This document shows positions 34,117-42,835 of a DNA stretch of 64,000 bases, piece after piece (position 1 is the stretch's first letter; each line of letters opens with the position of its first letter). Origin of the DNA: Pseudomonas sp. AB6 (lineage in GTDB: Bacteria; Pseudomonadota; Gammaproteobacteria; Pseudomonadales; Pseudomonadaceae); the NCBI RefSeq assembly GCF_034314105.1, contig NZ_JAVIWJ010000001.1, positions 4,746,001 to 4,810,000 of the forward strand, written 5' to 3'. Position numbers and translations under genes: made by a program. The notes under the pieces were generated by a model. That model searched no databases and was not told the DNA's origin. It saw only the letters and a program-made list of their open reading frames with translations.

Positions 34117-35778
34117 ATGTTCGATCCAGTCAACGCACCTTTTTTTCGTCTGGATATCCCGAACCTGAATAACCCACTCACTGTGCTTTCGTTTACCGGT
34201 ACGGAAGCGATCAGCCAGCCTTTTGCGTTTGAACTAGACGTGGTCATCGAATCTTCCGTTCTGAACGTAAAAAGCTTGATGTATCGCTCGGCGTGGCTGA
34301 GCTTCGCCGGGACCCAAACCGGTATCAATGGGCAAATTCAACGTGTGGTTAATATCCACCGAGACTCGAGCTCCGATCACTACCGATTATGCTTGGGACC
34401 ACGGTTGGGCTGTCTTGCGCATCGCTACAATCAGCGCATTTTTCAAGACCTGTCAGTCCCGCAAATTATTGCCCGGGTTATCAAGGAGCACGGTATTCAT
34501 GCTAACGCGCATCGCTTCGAACTAAAGCATGCCTACCGTGAGCGGAGTTACTGCGCACAGCATCATGAGTCTGATTTGCAGTTCGTTCAGCGGCTATGTG
34601 ATGAAGAGGGTATTCATTACCATTTTCAGCACTCCAAGCAGCGTCACGTACTGGTATTTGCGGATACTCAAGGTGGATTTCGTCGAGGCCCGACGTGTTT
34701 TTTTGAAACCGTTCCCCGGCGCCTGATACCGGGTAAGGCTGAGCCTACAAGGCATCAGATTGATCGGTTTTCCGTGGGCAGCATCGACGCCGAGCCTTTC
34801 GGCCAGCGCTCCTTGGAGCGGGCTGAGGGTGAAAGTACCTCACCTTACCTGGGCGCGGGTTTGTTGCTGCCATTAACTGGACATCCGCGCAAAGAATGGA
34901 ATCATCTCTGGCTGCTGACTGAAGTCCAGCACCAAGGCAACCAGGTTCACATGCTTGATCAGCTGTTGGCTGCCGACGTCAGCGCGTTGCCCTATCGCAA
35001 TCGTTTCGTGGCGACACCCTGGGAGATCGGTTTTCGTCCAGCTCCGCCAGAACCTAGGCCAAAGATGTTGGGCGTGCAGCGCGCCCGGGTGATGGGGCCG
35101 GTCGTTGGTCAAGAACATTGCGACGCGTCAGGCCGTATTTGCGTGCAGTTTGATTGGGGGTGGCAAGGTCAGGGCGCCCACTACGCCAGTTGCTGGATAC
35201 CCATGTCATCTACTTTGGGCGGCGAATTCAGCACTCGGCCGCGGGTAGGAATGGACGTGGTGGTGAGTTTCGTCGATGGCGACCCTGATTTGCCCATGGT
35301 CACGGCCTATCTGGAGGACTATGACGCGACACCTCCTATTGACGCCTGCGTAGATGCGCCCATCAGTGAGGGCGCCGAACAGCCCTCCCTTGAACTGTGC
35401 CTTGACCTGGACAGCTTTGCCGGCGCTGGTCAGAAAATCGCCATCACAGGCGGAATCACGCTGACGTTTGAAAACGATACACAATTGACGTTCGCGGTGG
35501 GAGACAGCTCGCTGCGCTTTGAAAACGATTGCTTGATGCTTCATAGTCGACAAATAAACCTGCAAATGCTCGGAGCGGCGACGGTCACTGATGCTACCGA
35601 CGTCCTACCTGCGAGCGCATTGAACACCAATACCCAGCATTTGCTGGAACTCATAAAGGGCAGTCATCCGTTGATCGTGCTCTGCTGGCAACCGTCTGGA
35701 GGGAGTTTCGCTCATTGCCAATTACAACCATGCGACTGTCGGATGCGAACCGGTATTGATGGACGGGGCTTGTCATGA
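34117..35778 (+). CDS. vgrG: Type VI secretion tip protein VgrG
   Basis: 553 residues. N-terminal gp27-like part (FFRLDIPNLNNPLTVLSFTG, HHESDLQFVQRLCDEEGIHY), then a gp5-like OB domain (GRICVQFDWGWQGQGAHYAS, RPRVGMDVVVSFVDGDPDLP). After it the usual long beta-helix is short and lacks the standard conserved linker; the last 100 residues (ITLTFENDTQLTFAVGDSSL) are compact. No enzymatic C-terminal extension is recognisable. Followed by a DUF4123 adaptor with a 4-base overlap. No other structural T6SS genes are nearby, so this is an orphan vgrG island placed between speA and a conserved esterase gene. Confidence 0.88.
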   Translation: MFDPVNAPFFRLDIPNLNNPLTVLSFTGTEAISQPFAFELDVVIESSVLNVKSLMYRSAWLSFAGTQTGINGQIQRVVNIHRDSSSDHYRLCLGPRLGCLAHRYNQRIFQDLSVPQIIARVIKEHGIHANAHRFELKHAYRERSYCAQHHESDLQFVQRLCDEEGIHYHFQHSKQRHVLVFADTQGGFRRGPTCFFETVPRRLIPGKAEPTRHQIDRFSVGSIDAEPFGQRSLERAEGESTSPYLGAGLLLPLTGHPRKEWNHLWLLTEVQHQGNQVHMLDQLLAADVSALPYRNRFVATPWEIGFRPAPPEPRPKMLGVQRARVMGPVVGQEHCDASGRICVQFDWGWQGQGAHYASCWIPMSSTLGGEFSTRPRVGMDVVVSFVDGDPDLPMVTAYLEDYDATPPIDACVDAPISEGAEQPSLELCLDLDSFAGAGQKIAITGGITLTFENDTQLTFAVGDSSLRFENDCLMLHSRQINLQMLGAATVTDATDVLPASALNTNTQHLLELIKGSHPLIVLCWQPSGGSFAHCQLQPCDCRMRTGIDGRGLS

Positions 35779-36584
35779 TTCGCACCCATCAGGGTTCTTC
35801 TTCCGATCCTCAGCACGATTGGCTTTTGCTCGATACGCCTGGCGTACCGGGGCTGGCTGATCGATTCAAACAGCAATTTGGCGATAGCCACGGGTGGGAC
35901 GAATTGCTCGCAGACACCGACCTGCACGTGATTCGTGATCAGGGACCGTTGTTGGTGCACCTGCCATTGGGCGACCCATTGAACAATGTACTCCCGCAAG
36001 AGACGGCACCATGGCCAGGTCTACGTATTGTTTGCGCGGCGCCCAAGCAGCAATTGCTCGACCATTTGCGCCGTATGCTGACTGTACGTTTCGGTGGCCA
36101 CTACAAAAGTTTGCTGACCTATTACAACGTCCAAACTGCGAGTTATTTTTTCGACGAAATGGATGCGTTGGAGTTAAGTCGTTGGCTGGGGCCCATTGAG
36201 TCGCTGATGTGGTACGGCGGTCCTTGGGTGACAAAGGTAGAAGACACCCAAGGAGTCCAGTCGGTCATTAACCCAGCGCTTGAAGTAACGCCGCTGACCA
36301 TCGAGCCTGAACTCGGTTTGAAGCAGGAAAAAAAGCTGCAGCAGTGCCTGATCGAGCGTCACGCGTATGTGTGGAGTCGCGCCACCGGCAGTAATTACCG
36401 TAAGACCCTTGACCATATTCATGAAGGGCTGCGCCACGGTTTCTGCGACAGTGCAGTGCTCGACAATTGGCTAACGTTGCGTGCAAGGTTTGCGTCAGCC
36501 GCTGTTCCGCCCATACTTCCGGGCGATAATCCGCATCAGCGTTTCGCGAACCTTGCCAACTATTGGCTGGGTGGGTGGTCGTAG
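35775..36584 (+). CDS. DUF4123 T6SS effector adaptor (Tap/TEC)
   Basis: 269 residues. DUF4123 proteins load effectors onto VgrG. Seen: N-terminal hydrophilic part with LLADTDLHVIRDQGPLLVHL, then LRRMLTVRFGGHYKSLLTYY and the segment FFDEMDALELSRWLGPIESL, typical of the family. Start overlaps vgrG by 4 bases (ATGA). Normally a cargo effector gene follows directly; here the next gene is an esterase lipoprotein that looks like a resident chromosomal gene, so the intended cargo is missing or elsewhere. Confidence 0.85.
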   Translation: MIRTHQGSSSDPQHDWLLLDTPGVPGLADRFKQQFGDSHGWDELLADTDLHVIRDQGPLLVHLPLGDPLNNVLPQETAPWPGLRIVCAAPKQQLLDHLRRMLTVRFGGHYKSLLTYYNVQTASYFFDEMDALELSRWLGPIESLMWYGGPWVTKVEDTQGVQSVINPALEVTPLTIEPELGLKQEKKLQQCLIERHAYVWSRATGSNYRKTLDHIHEGLRHGFCDSAVLDNWLTLRARFASAAVPPILPGDNPHQRFANLANYWLGGWS

Positions 36585-36661
36585 TTTTACTGGCTTTTAC
36601 GGAACCGCCGATTTCGGCCCATACGTGACGGGTCCTTCGTTAATGAGCATGAGGCAGTGTA

Positions 36662-37546
36662 ATGACACCCTACGTATTCAAAGCGGTGCTGACTGGGTTG
36701 TTGGCCGCCTTACTGGCGGCGTGTTCACCGATCAATGTGCTCAATGCCCTAACCCCTGAAAGCACTTTTACTCGAGTTTCCGATATCGCTTATGGCAGCG
36801 ATCCGCGTAACAAGCTGGACGTATATACCCCTGTAAAGGCACCGGCTAATGCGCCGGTGGTTGTATTTTTTTATGGCGGAAGTTGGAACAGCGGCTCAAA
36901 AACCGATTACACGTTTGTCGGTGAAGCGCTGGCTTCGCGGGGGATCGTGGTCGTTATTGCCGATTACCGGTTGTACCCTCAAGTGCGCTATCCGGCCTTC
37001 TTAGAGGATTCTGCTCAGGCAGTGGCTTGGGCATATAAGCACGTGCATGAGTATGGTGGCGACCCTGAGAACCTCTACGTAATGGGCCACAGTTCGGGCG
37101 CTTACAACGCCGCGATGATTGCCCTCGATCCGGTGTTTCTCGCAAAAGTCGGACTCAAGCCGTCGATGCTCAGCGGTTGGATCGGCCTAGCCGGGCCTTA
37201 TGACTTCTTGCCTATCGACAACGAGGACGTCAAGCCGGTGTTTTTCTTTCCAAATTCGCCACCTGACTCTCAGCCGATCAATCACGTCAGTCCAGAATCA
37301 CCGCCTGCGCTATTGATCGCTTCGAAAGGTGACAAGGTGGTAAATCCGACCCGCAATACCGGTGGCCTGGCGGCGCGTTTGCGAGCCGATGGTGTACCTG
37401 TACGCGAGTTGTACTTCTCTCGAACCGGGCACGCTACTCTAGTCGCCGCCATGTCCCGACCGTTGCGCGCACTGGCGCCAGTGCTGGATGACGTAATCGA
37501 TTTCATTCACGCCGACTTGCGTACCCAGCCTCTAGCCACTCAGTGA
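36662..37546 (+). CDS. Lipoprotein alpha/beta hydrolase (esterase)
   Basis: 294 residues. Signal peptide with lipobox LLAAC (cysteine near residue 21), so a lipoprotein exported through the Sec system. Alpha/beta hydrolase with oxyanion-loop FFYGGSWNSGS, nucleophile serine in MGHSSGAYNA, and the likely histidine in RTGHATL. Resembles small carboxylesterases; substrate unknown. Only 77 bases after the T6SS adaptor, which raises the possibility that it is cargo, but a lipoprotein signal is unusual for a T6SS effector. Overlaps the convergent MATE gene by 7 bases at the stop codons. Confidence 0.85.
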   Translation: MTPYVFKAVLTGLLAALLAACSPINVLNALTPESTFTRVSDIAYGSDPRNKLDVYTPVKAPANAPVVVFFYGGSWNSGSKTDYTFVGEALASRGIVVVIADYRLYPQVRYPAFLEDSAQAVAWAYKHVHEYGGDPENLYVMGHSSGAYNAAMIALDPVFLAKVGLKPSMLSGWIGLAGPYDFLPIDNEDVKPVFFFPNSPPDSQPINHVSPESPPALLIASKGDKVVNPTRNTGGLAARLRADGVPVRELYFSRTGHATLVAAMSRPLRALAPVLDDVIDFIHADLRTQPLATQ

Positions 37547-38889
37547 CCTGAAGCGGCAAACCAGCCGTCGCTGCGATTCAGGCCCCTGGCTACCACGCCC
37601 AGGGTTATGCCGCGCAATAGCATGAACAAAATGAACGTCAGCCACAGCCCATGATTGCCCAAGTCTTTGGCGAACCAGGCGAAGGGCGCTATAAGTGCCA
37701 CGCTCAGGAGCATGGCATTGCGCATTTCCCGCGCCCGGGTAGCACCGATGAATAAACCATCGAGCAGGTAGCTCCACACGGCAACCACCGGCAGCGCGGC
37801 CAGGTACGGCAGGTATTCGAATGCCGTTTCGCGGACTTCGGGAATGTTGGTCTGCATCTCGATGAACAAATGCCCCGCAAACAAAAACAAAATCGCGAAC
37901 GCCAAGCTTGCGAGCAACGACCAGCCGGCCGCAACCGTCAATGAACGGCGCAACGAAGTGCGGTCATGGGCGCCAATGGCGTGACCACACAATGCCTCGA
38001 CTGCGTGGGCCAGCCCGTCTAATGCGTGGGCGGTCAGCAGCAGACCGTTGAGCAATAAAGCATTGGCAGCGACCGTTGCATCGCCCAACCGAGCGCCCTG
38101 TACCGTGATCAGGAAAAATACCGACTGCAGCGCCAGGCTGCGGATGAAGATGTCGCGATTGACCGCCAGCAGGGGGCGCCAATTTTCCCAGTGTTTGAGC
38201 GCCGCCCACGCTACTTGGCCGGGAAACGCGCGCAGGCCTTTGTGCGTCAACGCCAGACCGAGCAGAGCACCGATCCATTCAGCCAACACCGAGGCTCGGG
38301 CCGAACCGACAACTCCCCAATCCAGGCCCATGACGAACCACAGATTCAGCGCGATGTTCACCAGATTGGTTGTCAGCAGGATCGCCAGTGGCGCTCGGGC
38401 ATTCTGGGTGCCGAGGAACCAACCGACTAATGCATAACTAGCCAGCGCGGCGGGCAGGCCGAATAAACGGGTATGGAAGAAGTCCAGGGTCAGCGCTTTG
38501 AGATCGGCTGAGGGCTGCATCATGTCCAGGGCCATGTGGCTGAACGGAAGCGCAAAGATGCCCAATACCACCGACAGGATCATTGCCAGCAGCAATCCTT
38601 GCAACAGGATTTGCCTGAGCGCTGCACCATCATTGCGTCCGGCGGCCTGTGCGGCAAACCCGGTAGTGCCCATTCGCAGAAAGCCCATCGCCCATGCGAG
38701 GAAGGTATACAGAGTAGCGCCGACTGCCACCGCACCCAGTTGGTGGGCGTAAGGTAAATGGCCGATAACGGCGCTGTCGACCAACGCCACCAAGGGAACG
38801 GAAATATTCGAGAGAATCATCGGTGCGGCCAACGCCCAAACTCGTCGATGGGTTGTGCGGTCGCGCCAATCGGTCATCAAGCTGGACAT
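37540..38889 (-). CDS. MATE family efflux transporter (DinF-like)
   Basis: 449 residues with twelve predicted membrane segments. Seen: VWALAAPMILSNISVPLVAL, VDSAVIGHLPYAHQLGAVAV, GFLRMGTTGFAAQAAGRNDG, all typical of the DinF subgroup of MATE exporters that use sodium or proton gradients. Substrate unknown. The ATG at 38889 has AAGGAGCTTCC upstream; a longer frame (to 38928) has no such site. Confidence 0.92.
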   Translation of the reverse strand: MSSLMTDWRDRTTHRRVWALAAPMILSNISVPLVALVDSAVIGHLPYAHQLGAVAVGATLYTFLAWAMGFLRMGTTGFAAQAAGRNDGAALRQILLQGLLLAMILSVVLGIFALPFSHMALDMMQPSADLKALTLDFFHTRLFGLPAALASYALVGWFLGTQNARAPLAILLTTNLVNIALNLWFVMGLDWGVVGSARASVLAEWIGALLGLALTHKGLRAFPGQVAWAALKHWENWRPLLAVNRDIFIRSLALQSVFFLITVQGARLGDATVAANALLLNGLLLTAHALDGLAHAVEALCGHAIGAHDRTSLRRSLTVAAGWSLLASLAFAILFLFAGHLFIEMQTNIPEVRETAFEYLPYLAALPVVAVWSYLLDGLFIGATRAREMRNAMLLSVALIAPFAWFAKDLGNHGLWLTFILFMLLRGITLGVVARGLNRSDGWFAASGH

Positions 38890-38999
38890 GGAAGCTCCTT
38901 GGAAGGCGCGCAGTGTAACAACCTGCACTCATCGTGAGCCCCACCTAACTCGATGCTAGCTAATCCATTGGCGATGGATCAACGGGGGTTGGCCGCTGA

Positions 39000-39293
39000 T
39001 CAATGAATAATCCAGCTCAACAACCACAAGCCGAGAACCATCCAGATGATGCCGGAGATAATTGAGGCGCGCATGAAGGCGCGAATGGCGGAGTACAGCA
39101 ACATCAAGCCGATGATCAGCGCGATGATGCTGATCAGTGAGGTGTTCATGCCCAGCGTGCGAGACAGGCCCTCGACAAAGTTGCCTCCGGCATGCCCCAG
39201 TATTTTGAATAGCCAATCCAATCCATCAACCACAAACCGAATGATGGCGCCCAGCATCTGACCGAGCCATTCGAAAAAGCTTTCTGTCCGCAT
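39000..39293 (-). CDS. Small membrane protein of unknown function
   Basis: 97 residues. Two hydrophobic zones: an amphipathic N-terminal part (FFEWLGQMLGAIIRFVVDGL) and two close membrane helices (ISIIALIIGLMLLYSAIRAF and SIISGIIWMVLGLWLLSWII). I believe similar proteins are common in pseudomonads but know no function. Start at 39293 rather than 39299 because CAGGG is then at a proper distance. Confidence 0.7.
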   Translation of the reverse strand: MRTESFFEWLGQMLGAIIRFVVDGLDWLFKILGHAGGNFVEGLSRTLGMNTSLISIIALIIGLMLLYSAIRAFMRASIISGIIWMVLGLWLLSWIIH

Positions 39294-39432
39294 ATGCATG
39301 CCCTGAAGAAAAAAGAAGTCTGTCGCTTGGGCTACTTTAGAGGCCAGCGAGTTCCGTGGAGGATAGAGGCTATTTGCCTTAAGTTTTTAAAAACGTGCGG
39401 CAGGGCTTAGGGTCGTGCGTGTTCGACAACTT

Positions 39433-39590
39433 TCAATGTGCCGTAACACAGTGCTGCGCGTTATTCGGCAACAGGGCCAGGGCCAATTGAGTACGGTTAT
39501 GCATGCGGTCAGGCGCAGTACTTGAGAAACATATAACTTCACGGTGTTTTCAGTAATGCCCAGTTCATCCAAGATCAACGGTTGTTTGGC
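39433..39590 (-). pseudogene. Remnant of a LuxR-type regulator (C-terminal HTH)
   Basis: The minus strand encodes LDELGITENTVKLYVSQVLR in one frame (about 39516-39575) and MHNRTQLALALLPNNAQHCV (39433-39504) in another. Joined, they read like the end of a GerE/LuxR helix-turn-helix (pattern LGIxENTVKxYxSQVL...GMHNRTQLALAL). The frame shift lies near 39505-39515. Everything upstream of the HTH is gone, replaced by the DUF4136 gene, so a deletion fused the two. Confidence 0.7.
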
Positions 39591-40068
39591 TGGAATTAAC
39601 CACTTGTTCGGTGCTGCCGCGCCTGACCAGCTTGCCGTCCCTGGCATCGAGCAAATCGATTTGCAGGGTTGAGACTTTGTAATCGACATTTCGGGTTTCA
39701 GTGATTCCGCCACCCCATCCGCCCCAACCACCGCCCCATAGGCTGCCGCCGTAGTTGGTGCTGACCATTTGCTGGCGATTCTCAACGATCAAATAGGTTT
39801 GTACTTTAATGTCCGCTTGGCTCCCTGGTGCGGCCATGCGCAGTCCTCGCTGATCCAGCTGGCCACTTACCGATTGACGAATACGTTGTTCAGTCAAGTC
39901 GCTCTTTATTCGCGGATCGTCGGGACGATATTGCACGCTGGGCTCTTTCCAGGTCCAGCTGCGGTAGGCGCCAAAATCGCGTGTAACGTCAAAGTCACGG
40001 TTGACCTGATTGGCGACGCAGGCGCTCAGCGACAGTGCAATAGATAATATGGACAGGCGCCGTAACAT
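39565..40068 (-). CDS. DUF4136 lipoprotein, C-terminus truncated
   Basis: 167 residues. Signal peptide with lipobox SLSAC (cysteine about residue 17), then DUF4136: DFGAYRSWTWKEPSVQYRPD, RIRQSVSGQLDQRGLRM and a glycine/tryptophan-rich loop (YGGSLWGGGWGGWGGG). The family normally ends with a helix as in the neighbour at 40087 (RAKALRQAVNQALTTYPPS); here the frame passes into foreign sequence after about VVNSSQ and stops within the LuxR remnant. Loss of about 25 residues. Paralogue of the next gene. Ribosome site AGGAGAAACG is good, so it is still likely translated. Confidence 0.75.
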   Translation of the reverse strand: MLRRLSILSIALSLSACVANQVNRDFDVTRDFGAYRSWTWKEPSVQYRPDDPRIKSDLTEQRIRQSVSGQLDQRGLRMAAPGSQADIKVQTYLIVENRQQMVSTNYGGSLWGGGWGGWGGGITETRNVDYKVSTLQIDLLDARDGKLVRRGSTEQVVNSSQTTVDLG

Positions 40069-40086
40069 GACGTTTCTCCTTTTGCA

Positions 40087-40710
40087 TCACGAAGGCGGAT
40101 AGGTCGTCAGTGCTTGATTGACCGCTTGGCGCAAAGCTTTGGCGCGGCCTGACTCATCGCCACCGGTAGCAGTTTCAGCGCTAGCACTCCATACCGGTTG
40201 ATGGCTTCGGTTGTCAAACAGGCTGATGCGCACTACCAATACTTGAACCTGATACGTGCGCACAATTGGCACCGTGGTATACCCGCCAAAACCGCCGCTG
40301 TTGTAGCCGCCATAACGGCCATAGCCCACTCCGGCTCCATTATCGTAGGCGTCGTCACGGACCTGGCGCACGCGCGTTTCCACATGCACGTCTGCCACTA
40401 CACCGAGGTCTGCGGGAAGATTATTCATTGCTGGACGCAGACCGCGTTGATCAAGCCCGTTGCTCACTGCATCGGCCAGTTGTTCCGAGCTGGCAAAGGG
40501 TGATCCACTGGGCCGCTGGCCGTTAACCCAGGACCAATTGCGGTATCGACCAAAATCAATCGTTGGCGCTGGATAAGCGCTCATGTCCACTGCCGTGTTA
40601 GCAAGCCGCGGCGCAGGAGGCAGAGGGTTGGAACTGGCAACGTAGGGGTTGTTGCTTTGGCAAGCGCTAATGCTCAAGCACAGCAAAAGGGTGGCGATCC
40701 GGCGATTCAT
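40087..40710 (-). CDS. DUF4136 lipoprotein
   Basis: 207 residues. Lipobox LSISAC (cysteine about residue 17). DUF4136 domain: TIDFGRYRNWSWVNGQ, LADAVSNGLDQRGLRPAMNN, a glycine/tyrosine-rich loop (about 125-145) and an intact C-terminal helix. Outer-membrane or periplasmic lipoprotein of unknown role. 18 bases upstream of its truncated paralogue, on the same strand, so probably one operon arising by duplication. Confidence 0.85.
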   Translation of the reverse strand: MNRRIATLLLCLSISACQSNNPYVASSNPLPPAPRLANTAVDMSAYPAPTIDFGRYRNWSWVNGQRPSGSPFASSEQLADAVSNGLDQRGLRPAMNNLPADLGVVADVHVETRVRQVRDDAYDNGAGVGYGRYGGYNSGGFGGYTTVPIVRTYQVQVLVVRISLFDNRSHQPVWSASAETATGGDESGRAKALRQAVNQALTTYPPS

Positions 40711-40745
40711 GATGGTCTCCGCAATAAACCGTGTGGGTTAAAAGC

Positions 40746-41498
40746 TCACAATGGCCTGCATAACCAATGCAGATAACGGCCCAGGCCAGCAAAGCTCGGG
40801 TGGCGACGGTGAGCTAATTCCATTTCCAGCAACGCTGCGAGTTCAACCTTGGCCTGAAACTCAACCGGCATGTAATCATGGAAAACCCTTACGCCACTTT
40901 GAGCTTCGACTCGCCACGTCCCTTCAAGTTGCGCTGACAATTCGCGCGGGTCCAGGGGGCGTTGCGGAGTCAGACTTTGTTTTTCTCCGGCCATGTCATT
41001 CTTGCGCATTTTGCGAAAGTGGCCCTTGAGCAGATTTCGATAGATCAACGCATCGCGGTTATAAAATGCCAACGACAACCAGCCATTGGCTTGGGTCAGT
41101 TGATGTAGCACTGGCAAAATCGCATGAGGTTCTGCCAACCATTCCAAGACTGCGTGACACAGTACCAAGTCATACGGTTGATGCTGCTGGCCGAGGAGAT
41201 CCTGCCACGGTATCTGGATAAAGGTTGCCGTCTGGCCGGCGTCGGCAAAGCGCTGACGTGCGCCGTCGAGCATTGGCAGTGCCGGTTCTGCCAGCGTCAC
41301 GGCATGACCGCGTTCCGCCAACCATAACGACATGTGGCCGAGTCCAGCGCCGATGTCCAACACCCGTAGTGGCCGATCGGGCGGCAGCACTTCAAGCAAG
41401 TCAGCCTGTAGTACCGCCAGACGGATAGCGCCTTTTGCGCCGCCATAGATTTTTTCGGCGAAGCGCGTCGCCAGCAGATCGAAATGTCGATCACTCAT
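40746..41498 (-). CDS. cmoM: tRNA cmo5U methyltransferase CmoM
   Basis: 250 residues. Similar along its length to E. coli CmoM (formerly SmtA), which methylates 5-carboxymethoxyuridine at tRNA position 34. Seen: DRHFDLLATRFAEKIYGGAK, SAM site LRVLDIGAGLGHMSLWLAER, LVLCHAVLEWLAEP and SGVRVFHDYMP, all at matching positions. Start ATG at 41498 overlaps the upstream gene's stop by 8 bases. Confidence 0.9.
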   Translation of the reverse strand: MSDRHFDLLATRFAEKIYGGAKGAIRLAVLQADLLEVLPPDRPLRVLDIGAGLGHMSLWLAERGHAVTLAEPALPMLDGARQRFADAGQTATFIQIPWQDLLGQQHQPYDLVLCHAVLEWLAEPHAILPVLHQLTQANGWLSLAFYNRDALIYRNLLKGHFRKMRKNDMAGEKQSLTPQRPLDPRELSAQLEGTWRVEAQSGVRVFHDYMPVEFQAKVELAALLEMELAHRRHPSFAGLGRYLHWLCRPL

Positions 41499-41799
41499 GT
41501 GTAAAACGCCGCTCGTTATCGGCTAGCTTACTGCGTACTACCTGTTCCATATCCAACCCTAATTCACTGCACAGCATCAGCAGGTACATCACAATATCGC
41601 CCACTTCTTGACCGGCATGTTCTAGCTGATCAGGCGGTAGTTGGCGTGACTGGTCTTCGCCGAGCCATTGGAAAATTTCCACCAGTTCAGCCATTTCCAC
41701 GCTGGCAGCCATTGCCAGGTTTTTCGGGCTATGAAATTGCCGCCAATTATTTTGATCTCGAATCTTATGCAGGCGTTGGGTAAGGTCGTCGAGGTTCAT
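41491..41799 (-). CDS. MazG-like nucleotide pyrophosphohydrolase
   Basis: 102 residues. All-alpha NTP-PPase fold: metal-binding acidic residues in AASVEMAELVEIFQWLGE and QEVGDIVMYLLMLCSELGLD (ExxE ... ExxD). N-terminal FHSPKNLAMA is typical of the small RS21-C6/dCTPase-like group, which clears non-canonical nucleoside triphosphates. Translationally coupled to cmoM by an 8-base overlap. Confidence 0.88.
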   Translation of the reverse strand: MNLDDLTQRLHKIRDQNNWRQFHSPKNLAMAASVEMAELVEIFQWLGEDQSRQLPPDQLEHAGQEVGDIVMYLLMLCSELGLDMEQVVRSKLADNERRFTHE

Positions 41800-41938
41800 C
41801 GGGTTCTCCTGAGGACGTGTAGCTTAAACGCAGTCCCCATTACGGAGCCACCGTGTTGGCGAGAAGGGTGATGCGATGCCGCAGTCTAACAATCGGCCTT
41901 CTTTGGTTGTCACGGCACGGCATCGTCTACCGAAGAGC

Positions 41939-42796
41939 CTAGGTCAATGGCTGCCAACTGCCGATCATGTGCACCAGATCAGGGTTCGACCCCGTCAATC
42001 GAAACTGCCCACTGGAGCCGGCCGCGCTGGCTGACAACGTAACATCGCTGGGCAGCCGCACCGGCTTTTGAAACTCTGCGCTGATGTGAACATTCGCTGC
42101 GGGGAGGTGGTCGTCCAAGGCGGCGAGAGTTCGCGCTTTTAGCCACAGGCCGTGGGCAATGGCGGTGGGGAAACCGAACATTTTGGCGCTGGTGGCGCTC
42201 AGGTGAATCGGGTTGTAGTCGCCGGACACTTTTGCGTAGTGGCGACCGATGTCCGCAGGCGCCTGCCAACGCGTTACCTCGCTGAGCGGCAACGGCGCAG
42301 ATTCGAAGTCGCTTGGTGGCTCACCAGGCAATTGCATCCCTCTGCAAAGCAGGGTGCAGTCCTCTTCCCAAAGTGACCCCAGTGCATCTTCAACTTCGGT
42401 GATCAGGCTAAATGTTGCGCCCTTGGCATGGGGTTGCAGGTTGCCGACGTGAACGCTCACTCGCACTTGGCCGATACCGCCTAGCGGTCGATGAACGCTG
42501 ATGCTGTTGCGCAGGTGAATAAGGCCTAGCAACGGAAATGGAAAGTTTTTGCCGGTCATTATTTGCATTTGCAGTGCAAAGGCCAGCACGTGTAGGTAGG
42601 TAGGTGGCATCAAACTACTGTCCGGAAATCCGCATACTTTGCGATAGGCTTCCACCTGTTGGCGATTGACCGACACCCAACAGCGCAAGCCTTCTTCTGG
42701 CAACACCGTTCCAGTGACTTTACGTCGCAGCGCCGCTTGCAAGAACAGCCTGGGCAATGCCGGTGATGCGGTGAGGTAGCTCCATTGTGAAGCCAT
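41939..42796 (-). CDS. MaoC family (R)-enoyl-CoA/ACP hydratase, double hot-dog
   Basis: 285 residues. The C-terminal hot-dog shows the hydratase-2 motif HYAKVSGDYNPIHLSATSAK then GFPTAIAHGLW, with the catalytic Asp and His of DYNPIH. The N-terminal half is a second, non-catalytic hot-dog. Hydrates trans-2-enoyl thioesters to (R)-3-hydroxyacyl forms. Lies 39 bases after the FabG4-like reductase. The same trio (MaoC, FabG4, divergent thiolase) recalls Mycobacterium tuberculosis htdX-fabG4-fadA2. Confidence 0.87.
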   Translation of the reverse strand: MASQWSYLTASPALPRLFLQAALRRKVTGTVLPEEGLRCWVSVNRQQVEAYRKVCGFPDSSLMPPTYLHVLAFALQMQIMTGKNFPFPLLGLIHLRNSISVHRPLGGIGQVRVSVHVGNLQPHAKGATFSLITEVEDALGSLWEEDCTLLCRGMQLPGEPPSDFESAPLPLSEVTRWQAPADIGRHYAKVSGDYNPIHLSATSAKMFGFPTAIAHGLWLKARTLAALDDHLPAANVHISAEFQKPVRLPSDVTLSASAAGSSGQFRLTGSNPDLVHMIGSWQPLT

Positions 42797-42835
42797 AAGT
42801 CATCTCCTTTTATTCCAAAATCGAACAGGCAAGCA

